From assembly GCF_944324935.1 (NCBI RefSeq), contig NZ_CALUYG010000010.1, positions 1-63,390 of the forward strand: a DNA stretch of 63,390 nt, read 5' to 3'. This DNA comes from an uncultured Desulfovibrio sp. Its GTDB lineage: Bacteria; Desulfobacterota; Desulfovibrionia; Desulfovibrionales; Desulfovibrionaceae. The first letter of the stretch is position 1. Every line of letters starts with the position of its first letter. Made by a program: the position numbers and the translations under genes. Shown here one piece after another: positions 42,865 through 52,800 of the stretch. Below the pieces are notes generated by a model that saw only the letters and a list, made by a program, of their open reading frames with translations, ran no database searches and had not been told where the DNA came from.

Positions 42865-43500
42865 TTACAGGCCGAGCTGGGCCAGCATGTCGTCGATGGC
42901 TCCCTGAGAGCAGCCGTCGGCGCTGGGGCCCTTGAGGGTGCTGCTGGTCTGGCGGGAGTTGCGGAAGTCTTCCACCGCCTTGCTGACTTCATCGCGCAGT
43001 TCCTGCGCGTCCTTGGTGGGGTTCTTTTCCGCGCCGTCCAGGAAGAGGCCGGAGGAAACATAGAGCTCCACCACCGTGCCTTCGATGCGGTTGAGGGCCT
43101 CCACGACCTTCTTGATGCGCTGGCCGGTGATGTCCTGGAAACTCAGCGTGGTGAGCACATTGGTCAGGTCGTCGCCAAGACCGGTGTTGATGGCCTTGAG
43201 GCGTTCCATCTGCTCCGGCGTGCCCTTGCCGCCCATGAATGCCTCAATGAGTTCGGCGGATTCGATCTGAAGCTCAAGCTGCTTTTCCACCACCTCCAGG
43301 ATGCTCATGGTCGCCTTTTCCGTGGCCTGCATGACTTCGCGCAGCTGATCCGAAGCTTCATTGAAAAGGTGGTCCGCCTCGTCACAGCCCAGCATCTGTC
43401 CGCTGGTCGCCTCGGAAATCTGCTGATAGATGCGCTTGAGTCCTTCACGCATATCGTCATTGAGCTGACGATAGACGCTCTGATGCTCTGATCCGCTCAT
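42865..43500 (-). CDS. cheZ: Chemotaxis protein phosphatase CheZ
   Basis: The 211-residue protein speeds removal of phosphate from CheY-P and so resets the flagellar motor. It is mostly helical, with the CheZ active-site helix LTTLSFQDITGQRIKKVVEAL and a C-terminal CheY-binding helix (IDDMLAQLGL) after a flexible linker. It follows cpoB by 12 bases and lies far from the flagellar genes near 33-36 kb. Confidence 0.92.
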   Translation of the reverse strand: MSGSEHQSVYRQLNDDMREGLKRIYQQISEATSGQMLGCDEADHLFNEASDQLREVMQATEKATMSILEVVEKQLELQIESAELIEAFMGGKGTPEQMERLKAINTGLGDDLTNVLTTLSFQDITGQRIKKVVEALNRIEGTVVELYVSSGLFLDGAEKNPTKDAQELRDEVSKAVEDFRNSRQTSSTLKGPSADGCSQGAIDDMLAQLGL

Positions 43501-43512
43501 GGCAAGCCTCCG

Positions 43513-44487
43513 TTACTTGTTGGTCTTGAGGAACGTCTTGGCGCGGGCCGCTTCCGGCGAATTGGGATACTTCTTGATCAGTTCCTGCATGCGGGCCTTG
43601 GCGGCGGCCGTCTGCTTGAGCTTGCTGAAGCAGATGCCCTGCTTGAGATAGGCCCCCGGCGCCCGCGAGGATTTGCCGTACTTGGTGATGACCGTGTCGT
43701 AGGCCAGGGCGGCATCGGCGAACTGATTGCGCTGGAAATAGCATTCCGCAAGATGATACTGCGCCTCGGCGGTCATGGTGTGGTTGGGATAGTTCTTGAC
43801 GAAATCCGAAAAGGAGCGCTGGGCCTCGTCGTATTTGCGATTGGTGAAGGCGTTGATGCCGGCGTCATACAGGGCCATGGAAACGTCCTTCTTCGCAACC
43901 GGGGCCTGCTGAGGCTGCGGCGTGGGCTGTCCCCAGGTAGAGCCCTGATCCACGGCGGCGGTCCCCGCGGCGGCCGCGCCGGTGGTCGCCGTGGCGGTGA
44001 GGGCGGTGCTGGGCTGGCCCCAGGTTTCGCCCGTGCCGGCGGCCGCGGCGGACTGCGGCGCGGTGGCGGAGGTCTGGCCCCAGCCGTCCGAGAGAGCGGG
44101 CGCGGCCACCGGGGCCGGCGCGGAGGAAGCGGCGGGCAGGGCGGGCAGCGGGTCGCCCAGATTCAGGTTGAGGGCCATGCTGGTTTCCACCTGGCGCAGG
44201 GCGGCGTCATGCTTGTTCAGGCGTTCCACCACGGCACGGGCGCCGCCCACCTGTTGCAGGTCGTAGACCTGCCCCTTGAGGGATTGGACTTCCTGCCGCA
44301 GGGCCTGCACCTGATTCCACATCTCCGCCTGCGCGGGCTGGAGCTGACGGAGCTGGGAGTCCTGCTGCTGTACGCGCTGCTCCAGATCCAGCGAGGACGA
44401 GGAAGACGAACTGCCCGCCACGCAGCCGCTCGCGAGCGACGCGCTGCACAGGAGGCCAAGGGCGGTAAGGAATCGACTGTGTTTCAT
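43513..44487 (-). CDS. CpoB/YbgF-like TPR lipoprotein
   Basis: The 324-residue protein has a lipoprotein signal (lipobox LASGC, Cys22), a Ser run, a trimerising coiled coil (about 35-95), a low-complexity Ala/Thr/Pro linker with three GWGQ/TWGQ-P/T repeats (about 135-200), and C-terminal TPR repeats (about 205-320, YDAGINAFTNRKYDEAQRSF). This matches CpoB, the periplasmic partner of Tol-Pal that coordinates peptidoglycan synthesis with outer-membrane constriction. The ATG at 44487 overlaps the gene before it by 4 bases. No tol or pal genes are here. Confidence 0.85.
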   Translation of the reverse strand: MKHSRFLTALGLLCSASLASGCVAGSSSSSSSLDLEQRVQQQDSQLRQLQPAQAEMWNQVQALRQEVQSLKGQVYDLQQVGGARAVVERLNKHDAALRQVETSMALNLNLGDPLPALPAASSAPAPVAAPALSDGWGQTSATAPQSAAAAGTGETWGQPSTALTATATTGAAAAGTAAVDQGSTWGQPTPQPQQAPVAKKDVSMALYDAGINAFTNRKYDEAQRSFSDFVKNYPNHTMTAEAQYHLAECYFQRNQFADAALAYDTVITKYGKSSRAPGAYLKQGICFSKLKQTAAAKARMQELIKKYPNSPEAARAKTFLKTNK

Positions 44488-44705
44488 GAAGCACCTCGAA
44501 ATGACGGAAAGGGATCGCCGGCCTTGCGGCGACCGGTAAAGATGTAGATCAGCCCGCCCAAAACGGGCACGAAAACCACAAGAAGCAGCCAGAGGGAGCG
44601 TTGCAGCGGGCCGGAGAACTGATGCCGCCAGATGTGCATGATGCTCCAGAGGGTCGGCAGCATGGGCAGCAGGGCCAGCGGGATGTGCCACCAGGCAAAG
44701 GTCAT
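44484..44705 (-). CDS. PLDc_N domain small membrane protein
   Basis: The 73-residue protein has two membrane helices ([21 protein letters not shown] and [23 protein letters not shown]). The P-LGG-IYxFTGRRK ending is typical of the phospholipase D nuclease N-terminal (PLDc_N) domain, which here stands alone without a catalytic part. It overlaps both neighbours (lspA and cpoB) by ATGA, so it is tightly coupled to them. Function unknown. Confidence 0.82.
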   Translation of the reverse strand: MTFAWWHIPLALLPMLPTLWSIMHIWRHQFSGPLQRSLWLLLVVFVPVLGGLIYIFTGRRKAGDPFPSFRGAS

Positions 44706-45202
44706 GTGCGCTCCTCGTTTTCCGGGTGCGGGCGGGGGGATCGCCAGAGCAGCAGGCAGGCCAGCCCGGCCCCTATGCAGATGGCCATATCGGCCACATT
44801 GAACGCCGGCCAGTGCCAGTCCCCCACATAGATGTCCAGAAAATCCACCACGGCCCGGAAGCGTATGCGATCGACGAGATTGCCCAGTGCGCCCCCCATG
44901 ACGAGCCCCAGCGCCCGGAAGAGCCAGGGCTGTTCCTGCGCGGTGCGGACCAGCAGGATGATGGCCGCCGCCGCCGCCAGCGTGGCCGGCAGGAAAAGCC
45001 AGAACTGCCAGTCGATGTCCGGGCTGTTGAGGAAGCCGAAGGCCGCCCCCCGGTTGCGGATGTTGACGAGATCCAGCAGGCCGGGGATGACGGTGACGGG
45101 CTTGTGCTCGGGGATGGCGGCCAGCACCCAGAACTTGGTCAGCTGATCGAGCAGCAGGGCCAGCAGGGCGTAGCCGCCGAGCAGTCGGTAACGGGCTTGC
45201 AC
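44702..45202 (-). CDS. lspA: Lipoprotein signal peptidase
   Basis: The 166-residue inner-membrane protease removes signal peptides from prolipoproteins. It has four membrane helices, NRGAAFGFL, and the catalytic Asp pair in AVVDFLD (D120) and FNVADMAI (D138). The start is GTG inside TAGTG, sharing bases with the ileS stop, which gives strong coupling. The downstream CpoB-like lipoprotein is a likely substrate. Confidence 0.95.
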   Translation of the reverse strand: MQARYRLLGGYALLALLLDQLTKFWVLAAIPEHKPVTVIPGLLDLVNIRNRGAAFGFLNSPDIDWQFWLFLPATLAAAAAIILLVRTAQEQPWLFRALGLVMGGALGNLVDRIRFRAVVDFLDIYVGDWHWPAFNVADMAICIGAGLACLLLWRSPRPHPENEERT

Positions 45203-48015
45203 TAGGACAGTTCCTTCATCACCGCCGCGCAGCGGGGGCAAAGGGTGGGATGGGCGGCATCCTGACCCAGTTCCGTGCTGAAGATCCAGCAGCGTTCGCA
45301 CTTTTCGCCTTCCGCCCTGGCCACGCCCACGGCCAGCCCCGGCACGTCGGCATCCCGCAGGGCCGAGTCAGGCGCTTCGGCCAGCGGGGCAAGCCGGATC
45401 TGCGAGACGATGCAGAATTCCCGCAGGTCCGCGCGCAGGCTCTCCACCCGTTCGCGCAGTTCGTCGCTCACATAGAGGGTGACGCTCGTATCCAGCGAGT
45501 GACCGACCACGCCGTCCCGCCGCAGGGGCTCGATGGCGCGGGTCATGGCGCCGCGTACGCCCATGAGCACGTTCCAGTCGTCGCGCACGCCGTCCTCCAG
45601 TAGGAAGGGGCTGACGTCCGGCGCGGGCAGGGCAAAGACCGTGGGCGCGTCCGCGCGCAGGTCGTTGGGCAGGGCCAGATAGATCTCCTCCGCCGTGAAG
45701 GAGAGCACCGGGGCCATGTCCCGCATGAGCAGGCAGGTCAGGTGATAGAGGGCCGTCTGGGCCGAGCGGCGCTCCCGGCTGCCGGGCGCTGAGGCATAGA
45801 GGCGGTCCTTGAGTCCGTCCAGATAGACGCCGGACAGGTCGGTGGTGCAGTAATTGTGCAGGGAGTGGTAGACCTTGTGGAACTCATACTCCGTGTAGGC
45901 CTGCTGGATGCGCTGATGCAGGCGGGCCGCCACATCGAGGGCGTAGCGGTCAAGCGGCAGCAGCTCGCCGACGGGCAGCAGGTCCTTGCGGTGCAGGTCG
46001 GCCAGGTTGCCGAGCATGAAGCGGGCCGTATTGCGGATGCGGCGGTAGGCATCCACGAGGCGGCCGAGGATCTCGTCGGAGATGCGGACGTCTTCGCGGT
46101 ATTCAACGGAGCTGACCCAGAGACGGATGATCTCGGCCCCGAATTTGTCGATGAGCTCTTGCGGCGCGATGACATTGCCCACGGATTTGGACATCTTGCG
46201 CCCGTTGCCGTCCACCACATAGCCGTGGGTGAGCACGGCCCGGTAGGGCGGCGTGCGGCGCGTGCTTTCGGCCACCAGCAGCGAGCTGTGGAACCAGCCG
46301 CGGTGCTGGTCCGAGCCTTCCAGGTAGAGGTCGGCCGGGAAGGAGAGCTCGGGCCGGGCCTCCAGCACGGCGGCCCAGCTCGTCCCCGAATCGAACCAGA
46401 CGTCGAGGATGTCGCTTTCCCGCTTCCAGTGGTTGCCGCCGCATTTGGGGCAGGTCAGCCCGGCGGGCACGATGTCCTCCAGCGGGGCTTCGTACCAGTA
46501 GTCGCAGCCGGTGGGGTGTTTGGCGAAGCGTTCGCTCATCTCGCGCATCCAGGCGGCGTCGTTCCAGGCCTCGCCGCAGTCCTCGCAGAGCAGGGCCATG
46601 ATGGGCACGCCCCACTGGCGCTGACGCGAGATGCACCAGTCCGGGCGGAATTCGATCATGTTGTGGATGCGGTCCCGGCCCCAGGCCGGGATCCAGCGCA
46701 CCTTCTCGTCGATGGCCGTGAGGGCGCGGCGGCGCAGGTCGTTCTTTTCCATGCTGATGAACCACTGGGTGGTGGCCCGGAAGATGACCGGTTTCTTGCA
46801 GCGCCAGCAATGCGGGTAGGAGTGGGAGATGTTCCCGGCGTGCAGCAGGTTGCCCACTTCCTTCAGCTTGTCGATGACCGGAGCATTGGCCTCAAAGACG
46901 TTGAGCCCCGCGAAGAATTCCACGCTGGGCAAAAAGCGGCCCGCGTCGTCCAGGGGGGAGTAGATGTCCAGCCCGTAGGCCAGGCCCACCTCGTAGTCCT
47001 CGCGGCCGTGGCCCGGCGCGGTATGGACGCAGCCCGTGCCGGCATCCAGGGTGACGTGACGGCCCAGCACCAGCGGCGAGGGGCGGTCATGGAAAGGATG
47101 GCGCGCCGCGAGACGTTCCAGCTTTTCGCCCGTGGCGCGGGCCACCACGCGGACATCCTGCCAGCCGAAGACGCGGGCGCAGCTCTCCAGCAGCTCGGCG
47201 GCCAGCAGATACTGTGCGCCGGCGGCTTCCACCAGCACATATTCGAATTCCGGGTGCAGGCAGACGGCCATATTGTCCGGCAGGGTCCAGGGGGTGGTCG
47301 TCCAGATGACCACGAAGGCCCGCGCCGGATCGGCCCCGGGCAGGACCTCGGCCAGACGGGCGTCCGTCAGCGGGAAGCGTATGAAAACGGAGGGCGAGGT
47401 GTGGTCGGCGTACTCCACTTCCGCCTCGGCCAGCGCCGTATGGCAGGAGCAGCACCAGTAAATGGGCTTCTTGGCCCGGATGACGTTGCCCGCATCCACC
47501 ACATTGGCCAGCTCGCGGGCCGTGGCGGCCTCATAGGCCGGGGCCATGCTCATGTAGGGATGTTCCCAGTCGCCCAGCACGCCCAGGCGCTTGAATTCCT
47601 TGCGCTGGGTGTTGATCCACTTGCCGGCGTATTCCCGGCAGAGCTTGCGCACCACATGGGCGGGCAGTTCCTTCTTCTTTTCCTTGAGCTCCTGCTCGAC
47701 CTTGAGCTCGATGGGCAGGCCGTGGCAGTCCCAGCCGGGCACATAGCGGGCTTCATGGCCCTGCATGTTGCGGGCCTTGATGATGATGTCCTTGAGGATC
47801 TTGTTGAGGGCCGTGCCCATGTGGATGTGCCCGTTGGCATAGGGCGGGCCGTCATGCAGCACGAAGGGGCCCATGCGGGTATCCCGCTCGATCATGGCGC
47901 GGCAGGCGTCGATGTCTTCCCAGTGCTTGAGCATCTGCGGTTCGCGCTGGGCAAGATTGGCCTTCATGGGGAAGGCGGTCTGGGGCAGATTCAGGGTCTT
48001 CTTGTAGTCGCTCAT
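45202..48015 (-). CDS. ileS: Isoleucyl-tRNA synthetase
   Basis: This 937-residue class I synthetase charges tRNA-Ile. The HIGH-like motif is in [18 protein letters not shown] is present ([11 protein letters not shown]), the editing domain [11 protein letters not shown] is complete, and a C-terminal zinc finger CERCW...CPRC follows. The ATG at 48015 is chosen; an upstream in-frame extension is not family-like. It leads the ileS-lspA-PLDc_N-cpoB-cheZ run. No T-box is seen. Confidence 0.97.
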   Translation of the reverse strand: MSDYKKTLNLPQTAFPMKANLAQREPQMLKHWEDIDACRAMIERDTRMGPFVLHDGPPYANGHIHMGTALNKILKDIIIKARNMQGHEARYVPGWDCHGLPIELKVEQELKEKKKELPAHVVRKLCREYAGKWINTQRKEFKRLGVLGDWEHPYMSMAPAYEAATARELANVVDAGNVIRAKKPIYWCCSCHTALAEAEVEYADHTSPSVFIRFPLTDARLAEVLPGADPARAFVVIWTTTPWTLPDNMAVCLHPEFEYVLVEAAGAQYLLAAELLESCARVFGWQDVRVVARATGEKLERLAARHPFHDRPSPLVLGRHVTLDAGTGCVHTAPGHGREDYEVGLAYGLDIYSPLDDAGRFLPSVEFFAGLNVFEANAPVIDKLKEVGNLLHAGNISHSYPHCWRCKKPVIFRATTQWFISMEKNDLRRRALTAIDEKVRWIPAWGRDRIHNMIEFRPDWCISRQRQWGVPIMALLCEDCGEAWNDAAWMREMSERFAKHPTGCDYWYEAPLEDIVPAGLTCPKCGGNHWKRESDILDVWFDSGTSWAAVLEARPELSFPADLYLEGSDQHRGWFHSSLLVAESTRRTPPYRAVLTHGYVVDGNGRKMSKSVGNVIAPQELIDKFGAEIIRLWVSSVEYREDVRISDEILGRLVDAYRRIRNTARFMLGNLADLHRKDLLPVGELLPLDRYALDVAARLHQRIQQAYTEYEFHKVYHSLHNYCTTDLSGVYLDGLKDRLYASAPGSRERRSAQTALYHLTCLLMRDMAPVLSFTAEEIYLALPNDLRADAPTVFALPAPDVSPFLLEDGVRDDWNVLMGVRGAMTRAIEPLRRDGVVGHSLDTSVTLYVSDELRERVESLRADLREFCIVSQIRLAPLAEAPDSALRDADVPGLAVGVARAEGEKCERCWIFSTELGQDAAHPTLCPRCAAVMKELS

Positions 48016-48189
48016 GCTGGCTCCCGAAGCGGATGGGACGCTCCGTGCGGTTCCCTTTGGTTGTGCCGTCTCCCGCCGGCGCGGCCGCACGGAAAGCCGC
48101 ACGCAGGGCGCGGCTGTGCGGTCCGCCGGGGCGGCGGCCGTCATGACGTCGGCGCAGCGGCGCGCCCCCGATGGGGCGATGCCCTGCCT

Positions 48190-48236
48190 GTGTTATAAGG
48201 TGACGATTTTCCGCAAAGACGCGCGCAAAGTCAAGG
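48190..48236 (-). promoter_or_regulatory. Possible ileS promoter region
   Basis: On the minus strand TATAAC lies near 48193 with a weak TCTTTG 16 bases upstream, and a TTGACT occurs further up (about 48230). I cannot decide which hexamers are used. The rest of 48016-48291 holds no gene. Confidence 0.35.
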
Positions 48237-48291
48237 GATGGCGGCAGGCGGGCAGGGCGCGCGGCCTTGCCGGTCCTCCCTGGCCGACCGG

Positions 48292-49140
48292 TCAGTCCTC
48301 CGGCTCCAGATGCGCCAGGAAGGACAGCAGGTTGCCTTCGCCCGCGGCACGGCAGCTCAGGTAGCAGCGGGCGTAGGCGGCGGCGGTCATCCGCCGGGCA
48401 AAGATGCGGTAGCGGCGTTCCCGGCCGGCAAAGGGCAGGGCCAGGCCGCCGTCGCTCTCCGGCAGGCCCAGGGCGGGCGGCAGCGGCAGCCAGAAGTCCT
48501 CCTGCGGGTGGACATAGGCGCGGGCGACATCGTCCGGCAGGCCGCCCAGCCCCAGCAGGCGCAGCACGCAGTCGGCCACATGCAGCACGAGCCGCCGTCC
48601 CGGGTGGTTGACCGTGATGAAGAGCTGTTCCGTGCGCCAGTATTCGCGCACGAGGGGCGCGCAGCGGATGGGCGCGTCCTGTTCCTTCGCTTCTTCGCGC
48701 CGCAGGGAGGCTTCGGCGATGTCGGGCAGGGAGCCGAAAAGGGCGGGGCCGGCCCGCTGGTAAACGAGGCTGGCCTCCAGCGGGGAGAGGCCGCGCCGCA
48801 ACAGCTCCTCCAGCAGCGTGTCGGCAAAGTCCACGCCCGGCAGGCGGGTCCAGGTGGGCCAGTAGCCCTGAAAGAAGAGGTTGGGCAGGCGCAGCGTCTG
48901 ACAGGCGGGCGGCAGGCGCCGCAGGATGTCGGCGCTGGAGAGCTCGCCCCATTTGGCGCCGAGTTCCTGGTGCAGATAGAGGGCGCAGCCGTCCAGCAGA
49001 TCGTCCGGCAGGGCGGCGCGGGTGTAGTTGAGCACATGCAGCACGCGAAAGTGCCGGGCAAAGGCCGGACTGGCCTCCAGCAGGGGGCGCAGGGCCTCCC
49101 CCTGACAGTTGGCGTGCAGGAGGCAGAGAGCGCGCGGCAT
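48292..49140 (-). CDS. WcbI-like polysaccharide biosynthesis acetyltransferase family protein
   Basis: The 282-residue protein has the N-terminal LLHANCQGEALRPLL motif, close to the GNCQ signature of WcbI proteins, which are linked to acetylation of capsular sugars. A further LRLPNLFFQGYWPTW segment fits the family. No signal peptide or membrane helix is seen. No clear ribosome binding site precedes the ATG. It lies 18 bases after the queD stop in the same reading frame, so it may be translated by re-initiation. Confidence 0.75.
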   Translation of the reverse strand: MPRALCLLHANCQGEALRPLLEASPAFARHFRVLHVLNYTRAALPDDLLDGCALYLHQELGAKWGELSSADILRRLPPACQTLRLPNLFFQGYWPTWTRLPGVDFADTLLEELLRRGLSPLEASLVYQRAGPALFGSLPDIAEASLRREEAKEQDAPIRCAPLVREYWRTEQLFITVNHPGRRLVLHVADCVLRLLGLGGLPDDVARAYVHPQEDFWLPLPPALGLPESDGGLALPFAGRERRYRIFARRMTAAAYARCYLSCRAAGEGNLLSFLAHLEPED

Positions 49141-49158
49141 GGCTGCGGACGGGCCCCG

Positions 49159-49572
49159 CTACTCGTTCCATTCAAGATAGGTGGCCGTCTGCCGTCCCTT
49201 TTCGGAAACGGAGACGCTGACCACGGCTACCTTGCGGGCCTGCGGGTCGGAGTGCCGCCGCAGCCGCTCGGCCACGCTCCGCCAGATGTGGCGGGCCAGG
49301 TTCTCCGACGAGGGGTTGACGCTGTCAAAGGGCGGCGTCTCGTTGAGCACGCCGTGATCCAGCGTATCCAGCGTGTCCTTGAGCACCTGCCGCAGCACCT
49401 TGAAATCCAGCAGCAGTTCCGTGTCCGGCAGCAGCTCTTCGCCCTGGACGGTGACTTCCACGCCGAAATTGTGTCCGTGCAGATGTTCGCACTTGCCCTG
49501 GTAGTGCCGCAGGGCATGGGCGGAGCAGAATTCGTCCCGCACGGTGAGACGCCAGCATTTTTTCTTGTTCAT
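49159..49572 (-). CDS. queD: 6-carboxy-tetrahydropterin synthase QueD
   Basis: The 137-residue enzyme makes 6-carboxy-5,6,7,8-tetrahydropterin in queuosine synthesis. Zinc ligands and the catalytic Cys are in FCSAHAL and GKCEHLHGHNF; the LLDFKVLRQVLKD and LDHGVLNE segments are typical. The start at 49572 overlaps the stop of a 52-residue membrane-protein gene (ATGA) and has no ribosome binding site of its own, so it depends on that gene for translation. Confidence 0.92.
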   Translation of the reverse strand: MNKKKCWRLTVRDEFCSAHALRHYQGKCEHLHGHNFGVEVTVQGEELLPDTELLLDFKVLRQVLKDTLDTLDHGVLNETPPFDSVNPSSENLARHIWRSVAERLRRHSDPQARKVAVVSVSVSEKGRQTATYLEWNE

Positions 49573-49727
49573 CGGAGGATCCAGTACATGCAGATGGCCG
49601 CAATGATCATAACGATGATGGCCAGAATGATACGCGCATTCTGATCCCATTCATAACTTGCGTCGCTTTCAGGGTCATCGTCCAGCGGCGGGGAGACAAT
49701 GTTCTGCAACCATGAGAACAGGGACAT
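49569..49727 (-). CDS. Small single-pass membrane protein, 52 residues
   Basis: This short gene begins MSLFSWLQNIVSPPLDDDPE, has an acidic middle, and ends with a membrane helix (IILAIIVMIIAAICMYWIL-R). GAAGGAG lies 6 bases before the ATG at 49727, and the TGA overlaps the queD ATG. The function is unknown. The fixed coupling to queD and the good ribosome binding site argue that it is real. Confidence 0.8.
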   Translation of the reverse strand: MSLFSWLQNIVSPPLDDDPESDASYEWDQNARIILAIIVMIIAAICMYWILR

Positions 49728-49812
49728 GGCAGGCTCCTTCGGCTAAAGGGGGGGATTTCGTCAAAACGTCGTCCTGCGAAAACCGCATTCAAAAATCGTA
49801 CCCTGCGGCCCA

Positions 49813-52800
49813 TCACGACGCCCAGGCCGCCAGCGCCCTGTCCAGTTCGGGGCCGGGAGCCACCCGGAATTGCGGGCCAAGGCGGAGGAGGCAGCGGTAA
49901 CCGTCCAGCAGGACGACGGCCTGCGCTTCCACCTCGCCGGGGTGGGCGGCCAGGATGTTTTTCAGGCTCAGGATATGCTCGCGGCCCAGCCGTCCGGCCG
50001 GGATACGCACGCAGATGGGCTGATCGCTCTGGCCGCAGGCCTCGCGCAAAAGCTGCACGCTCTGGCCAAGCAGCTTGACGTCGCGGGGGGCCTCCTCGCC
50101 GTCCTCGTCGCTGTCGCGCGCGCTGTCCTCCTGCTTGTCCAGGCGGGCCCGCAGGCAGAGGGGCTGCTCGCTCTTCAGCAGTTCGCGCGCCTCGGCATAG
50201 GGCTTGGGGAAGAAGGTCACTTCGGCATGCCCGGTGAGATCCTCGATGCTCACGAAGGCCATGCGTTCGCCCTTGGACTTGGTGATGACCTCCTTGATGC
50301 CGGTGACCAGCGCCGGGCAGGAGATCTCCGCGCCGGGGAAGAGGTCGCGCGCGTCCTCCAGCGTGCTCAGGCCGATACGGCGGATCTCGCGGCTGAAGGG
50401 CTGGAGAGGATGGCTCGTGAGGAAGAAGCCCAGCGCTTCCTTTTCGAAGCGCAGCTTTTCGTCGTTGTCCCATTCGGGCATGGCGGCCTCTGGGCAGTCC
50501 ATGCCGATGCCGGGCAGGGGGGCGGCCTCGGTGCGGGGGGCCAGCGCCAGCAGGGAGACCTGATTGGATTCCTTTTCCCTGGCCTTTTTCTGGGCCCGGG
50601 CCACCACCCCGTCCAGGGTGGCGATCAGGGCGGCGCGGCTCACGCCGAGGCAGTCGCAGGCCCCGCCCTTGATGAGCGATTCCAGTACGCGCTTGGTGAC
50701 CTTGCGCAGGTTGACCCGGCAGCAGAGGTCCAGCAGGGAGGCGTACGCGCCGCCTTCGGCGCGGGCTTCCATAATCTCGCGGATGGCTTCGTCCCCCACG
50801 TTCTTGATGCCGCCAAGGCCGAAGACCACCTTGCCGTCCTTGGCCGAGAAGGCCCGCTGGCTGTCGTTGATGGACGGTTGCACCACGTCGATGCCCATGT
50901 CCTTGCAGCAGGAGACGTACTTGAGCAGCTTGTCCTGATTGCCCATTTCCGACGTCATGAGCGCGGCCATGAATTCCACCTTGTGGTGCACCTTGAGATA
51001 GGCCGTGAAATAGGACACCAGCGCGTAGGCGGCCGAATGGGACTTGTTGAAGCCGTATGCCGCGAATTTTTCCATGAGGTCGAAGATCTCGTCGGCCTTT
51101 TCCCGGCCGATGCCGTTGGCCCTGGCCCCGTCCACGAACTTGACGCGCTCCTTGGCCATGGCCTCGGCCTTCTTCTTGCCCATGGCCCGTCGCAGCAGGT
51201 CGGCGCCGCCGAGGGTGTAGCTGGCGATGATCTGGGCGATCTGCATGACCTGCTCCTGATAGACGATGACGCCGTAGGTGTCCCGCAGACAGTCGCTCAG
51301 GGAGTCGTGCGGATAGACGACCGGCACCTGCCCGTGCTTGCGCTTGATGAATTCGTCCACCATGCCCGAGCCCAGCGGGCCGGGACGGTAGAGGGCCAGC
51401 ATGGCGATGACGTCCTCGAAGCAGGAGGGCTTGAGCATACGCAGATACTGCCGCATGCCCGAACTTTCCACCTGGAAGACGCCGTCCGTGTCCCCGCGCG
51501 AATAGAGCTCATAGGTGGCGGCGTCGGTCAGCGGCAGATTGTCGAGGTCCGGTGGCGTCTGTCCCTGGAGGCTGATGTTGTCCAGCGTGTCCTGGATGAG
51601 CGTCATGGTCTTGAGGCCGAGGAAGTCGAACTTCACAAGGCCGGTCTGCTCGGTCATGGGCCCGTCGAACTGGGTGACGAGTTCGCCGCGTTTGCCCGTA
51701 TAGAGCGGCAGGTATTCGTCCATGGACTTGTCCGACACCACGAGCCCCGCCGCATGGGTGGAGGCGTGCCGCGCGAGCCCCTCCAGCCGCCGGGCCGTAT
51801 CCAGCAGCTTGGTCACCTGCGGGTCGCTGTCGTAGAGCTTTCGCAGTTCCGGTTCGGCATCCAGCGCCTTGTCGATGGTCATCTTGAGGTCGTCGGGCAC
51901 CATCTTGGCGATGCGGTCGGTCTCGGCGAAGCTCATGCCCAGGGCCCGGCCCACGTCGCGCACCACGCCCTTGGCCTTCATGGTGCCGAAGGTGGTGATC
52001 TGCGCCACGCTGTCCTTGCCGTAGGTATCGACCATGTGCTGGATGACTTCCACGCGGCGGCGTTCGCAGAAGTCCACATCAATATCGGGCAGGCTCACGC
52101 GTTCGGCATTGAGGAAGCGCTCGAACAGCAGGTTGTAGGGGATGGGGTCGAGGTTGGTGATGCGCAACGCCCAGGCCACGAGGCTGCCCGCCGCCGAACC
52201 GCGGCCCGGCCCCACGGGGATGCCGTGGTCCTTGGCCCAGTTGATGAATTCCTGTACGATAAGGAAATAGCCCGGGAAGCCCATGTTGCAGATGACGTCC
52301 AGCTCGTAGCGCAGGCGCTGGCGGTAGGCGTCCGCATCGAGGGAGGCCGGGTCGGGGTGTTTCTGCAGGCGCTGTTCCAGGCCCTCCTCGGCCAGCCGCC
52401 GGAATTCCGATTCCAGCGTGGCCCCTTCGGGCAGGGGGTAGACCGGGAAATAATGGTGGCCGAAATCCAGCTCCACATTGCACTGTTCGGCGATGCGCAT
52501 GGTATTGGCCAGCGCTTCCGGCACATGGCTGAAGGCGGCCTCCATCTCCTCGGCGCTCTTGTAATAAAGTTCCGTGGTCTCGAAGCGCATGTGCCTGGGA
52601 TCGTCCAGCGTGGTCTGCGTCTGGATGCAGAGCAGCACCTCGTGGGCTTCCACGTCGTCGGCATTGAGGTAGTGGCAGTCGTTGGTGGCCACCAGCGGCA
52701 GGTGGAGCTGTTCGGCGATCTCCATGAGGCCGTCGTTGACCGTCACCTGTTCCTGCAGGCCGTTGGATTGCAGCTCCAGATAGAAGCGGCCGGGGTAGAT

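Noticed and set aside
48016-48291. T-box leader before ileS
   Set aside because: No AGGGUGG-type T-box or terminator/antiterminator pair was seen; the lineage is Gram-negative.
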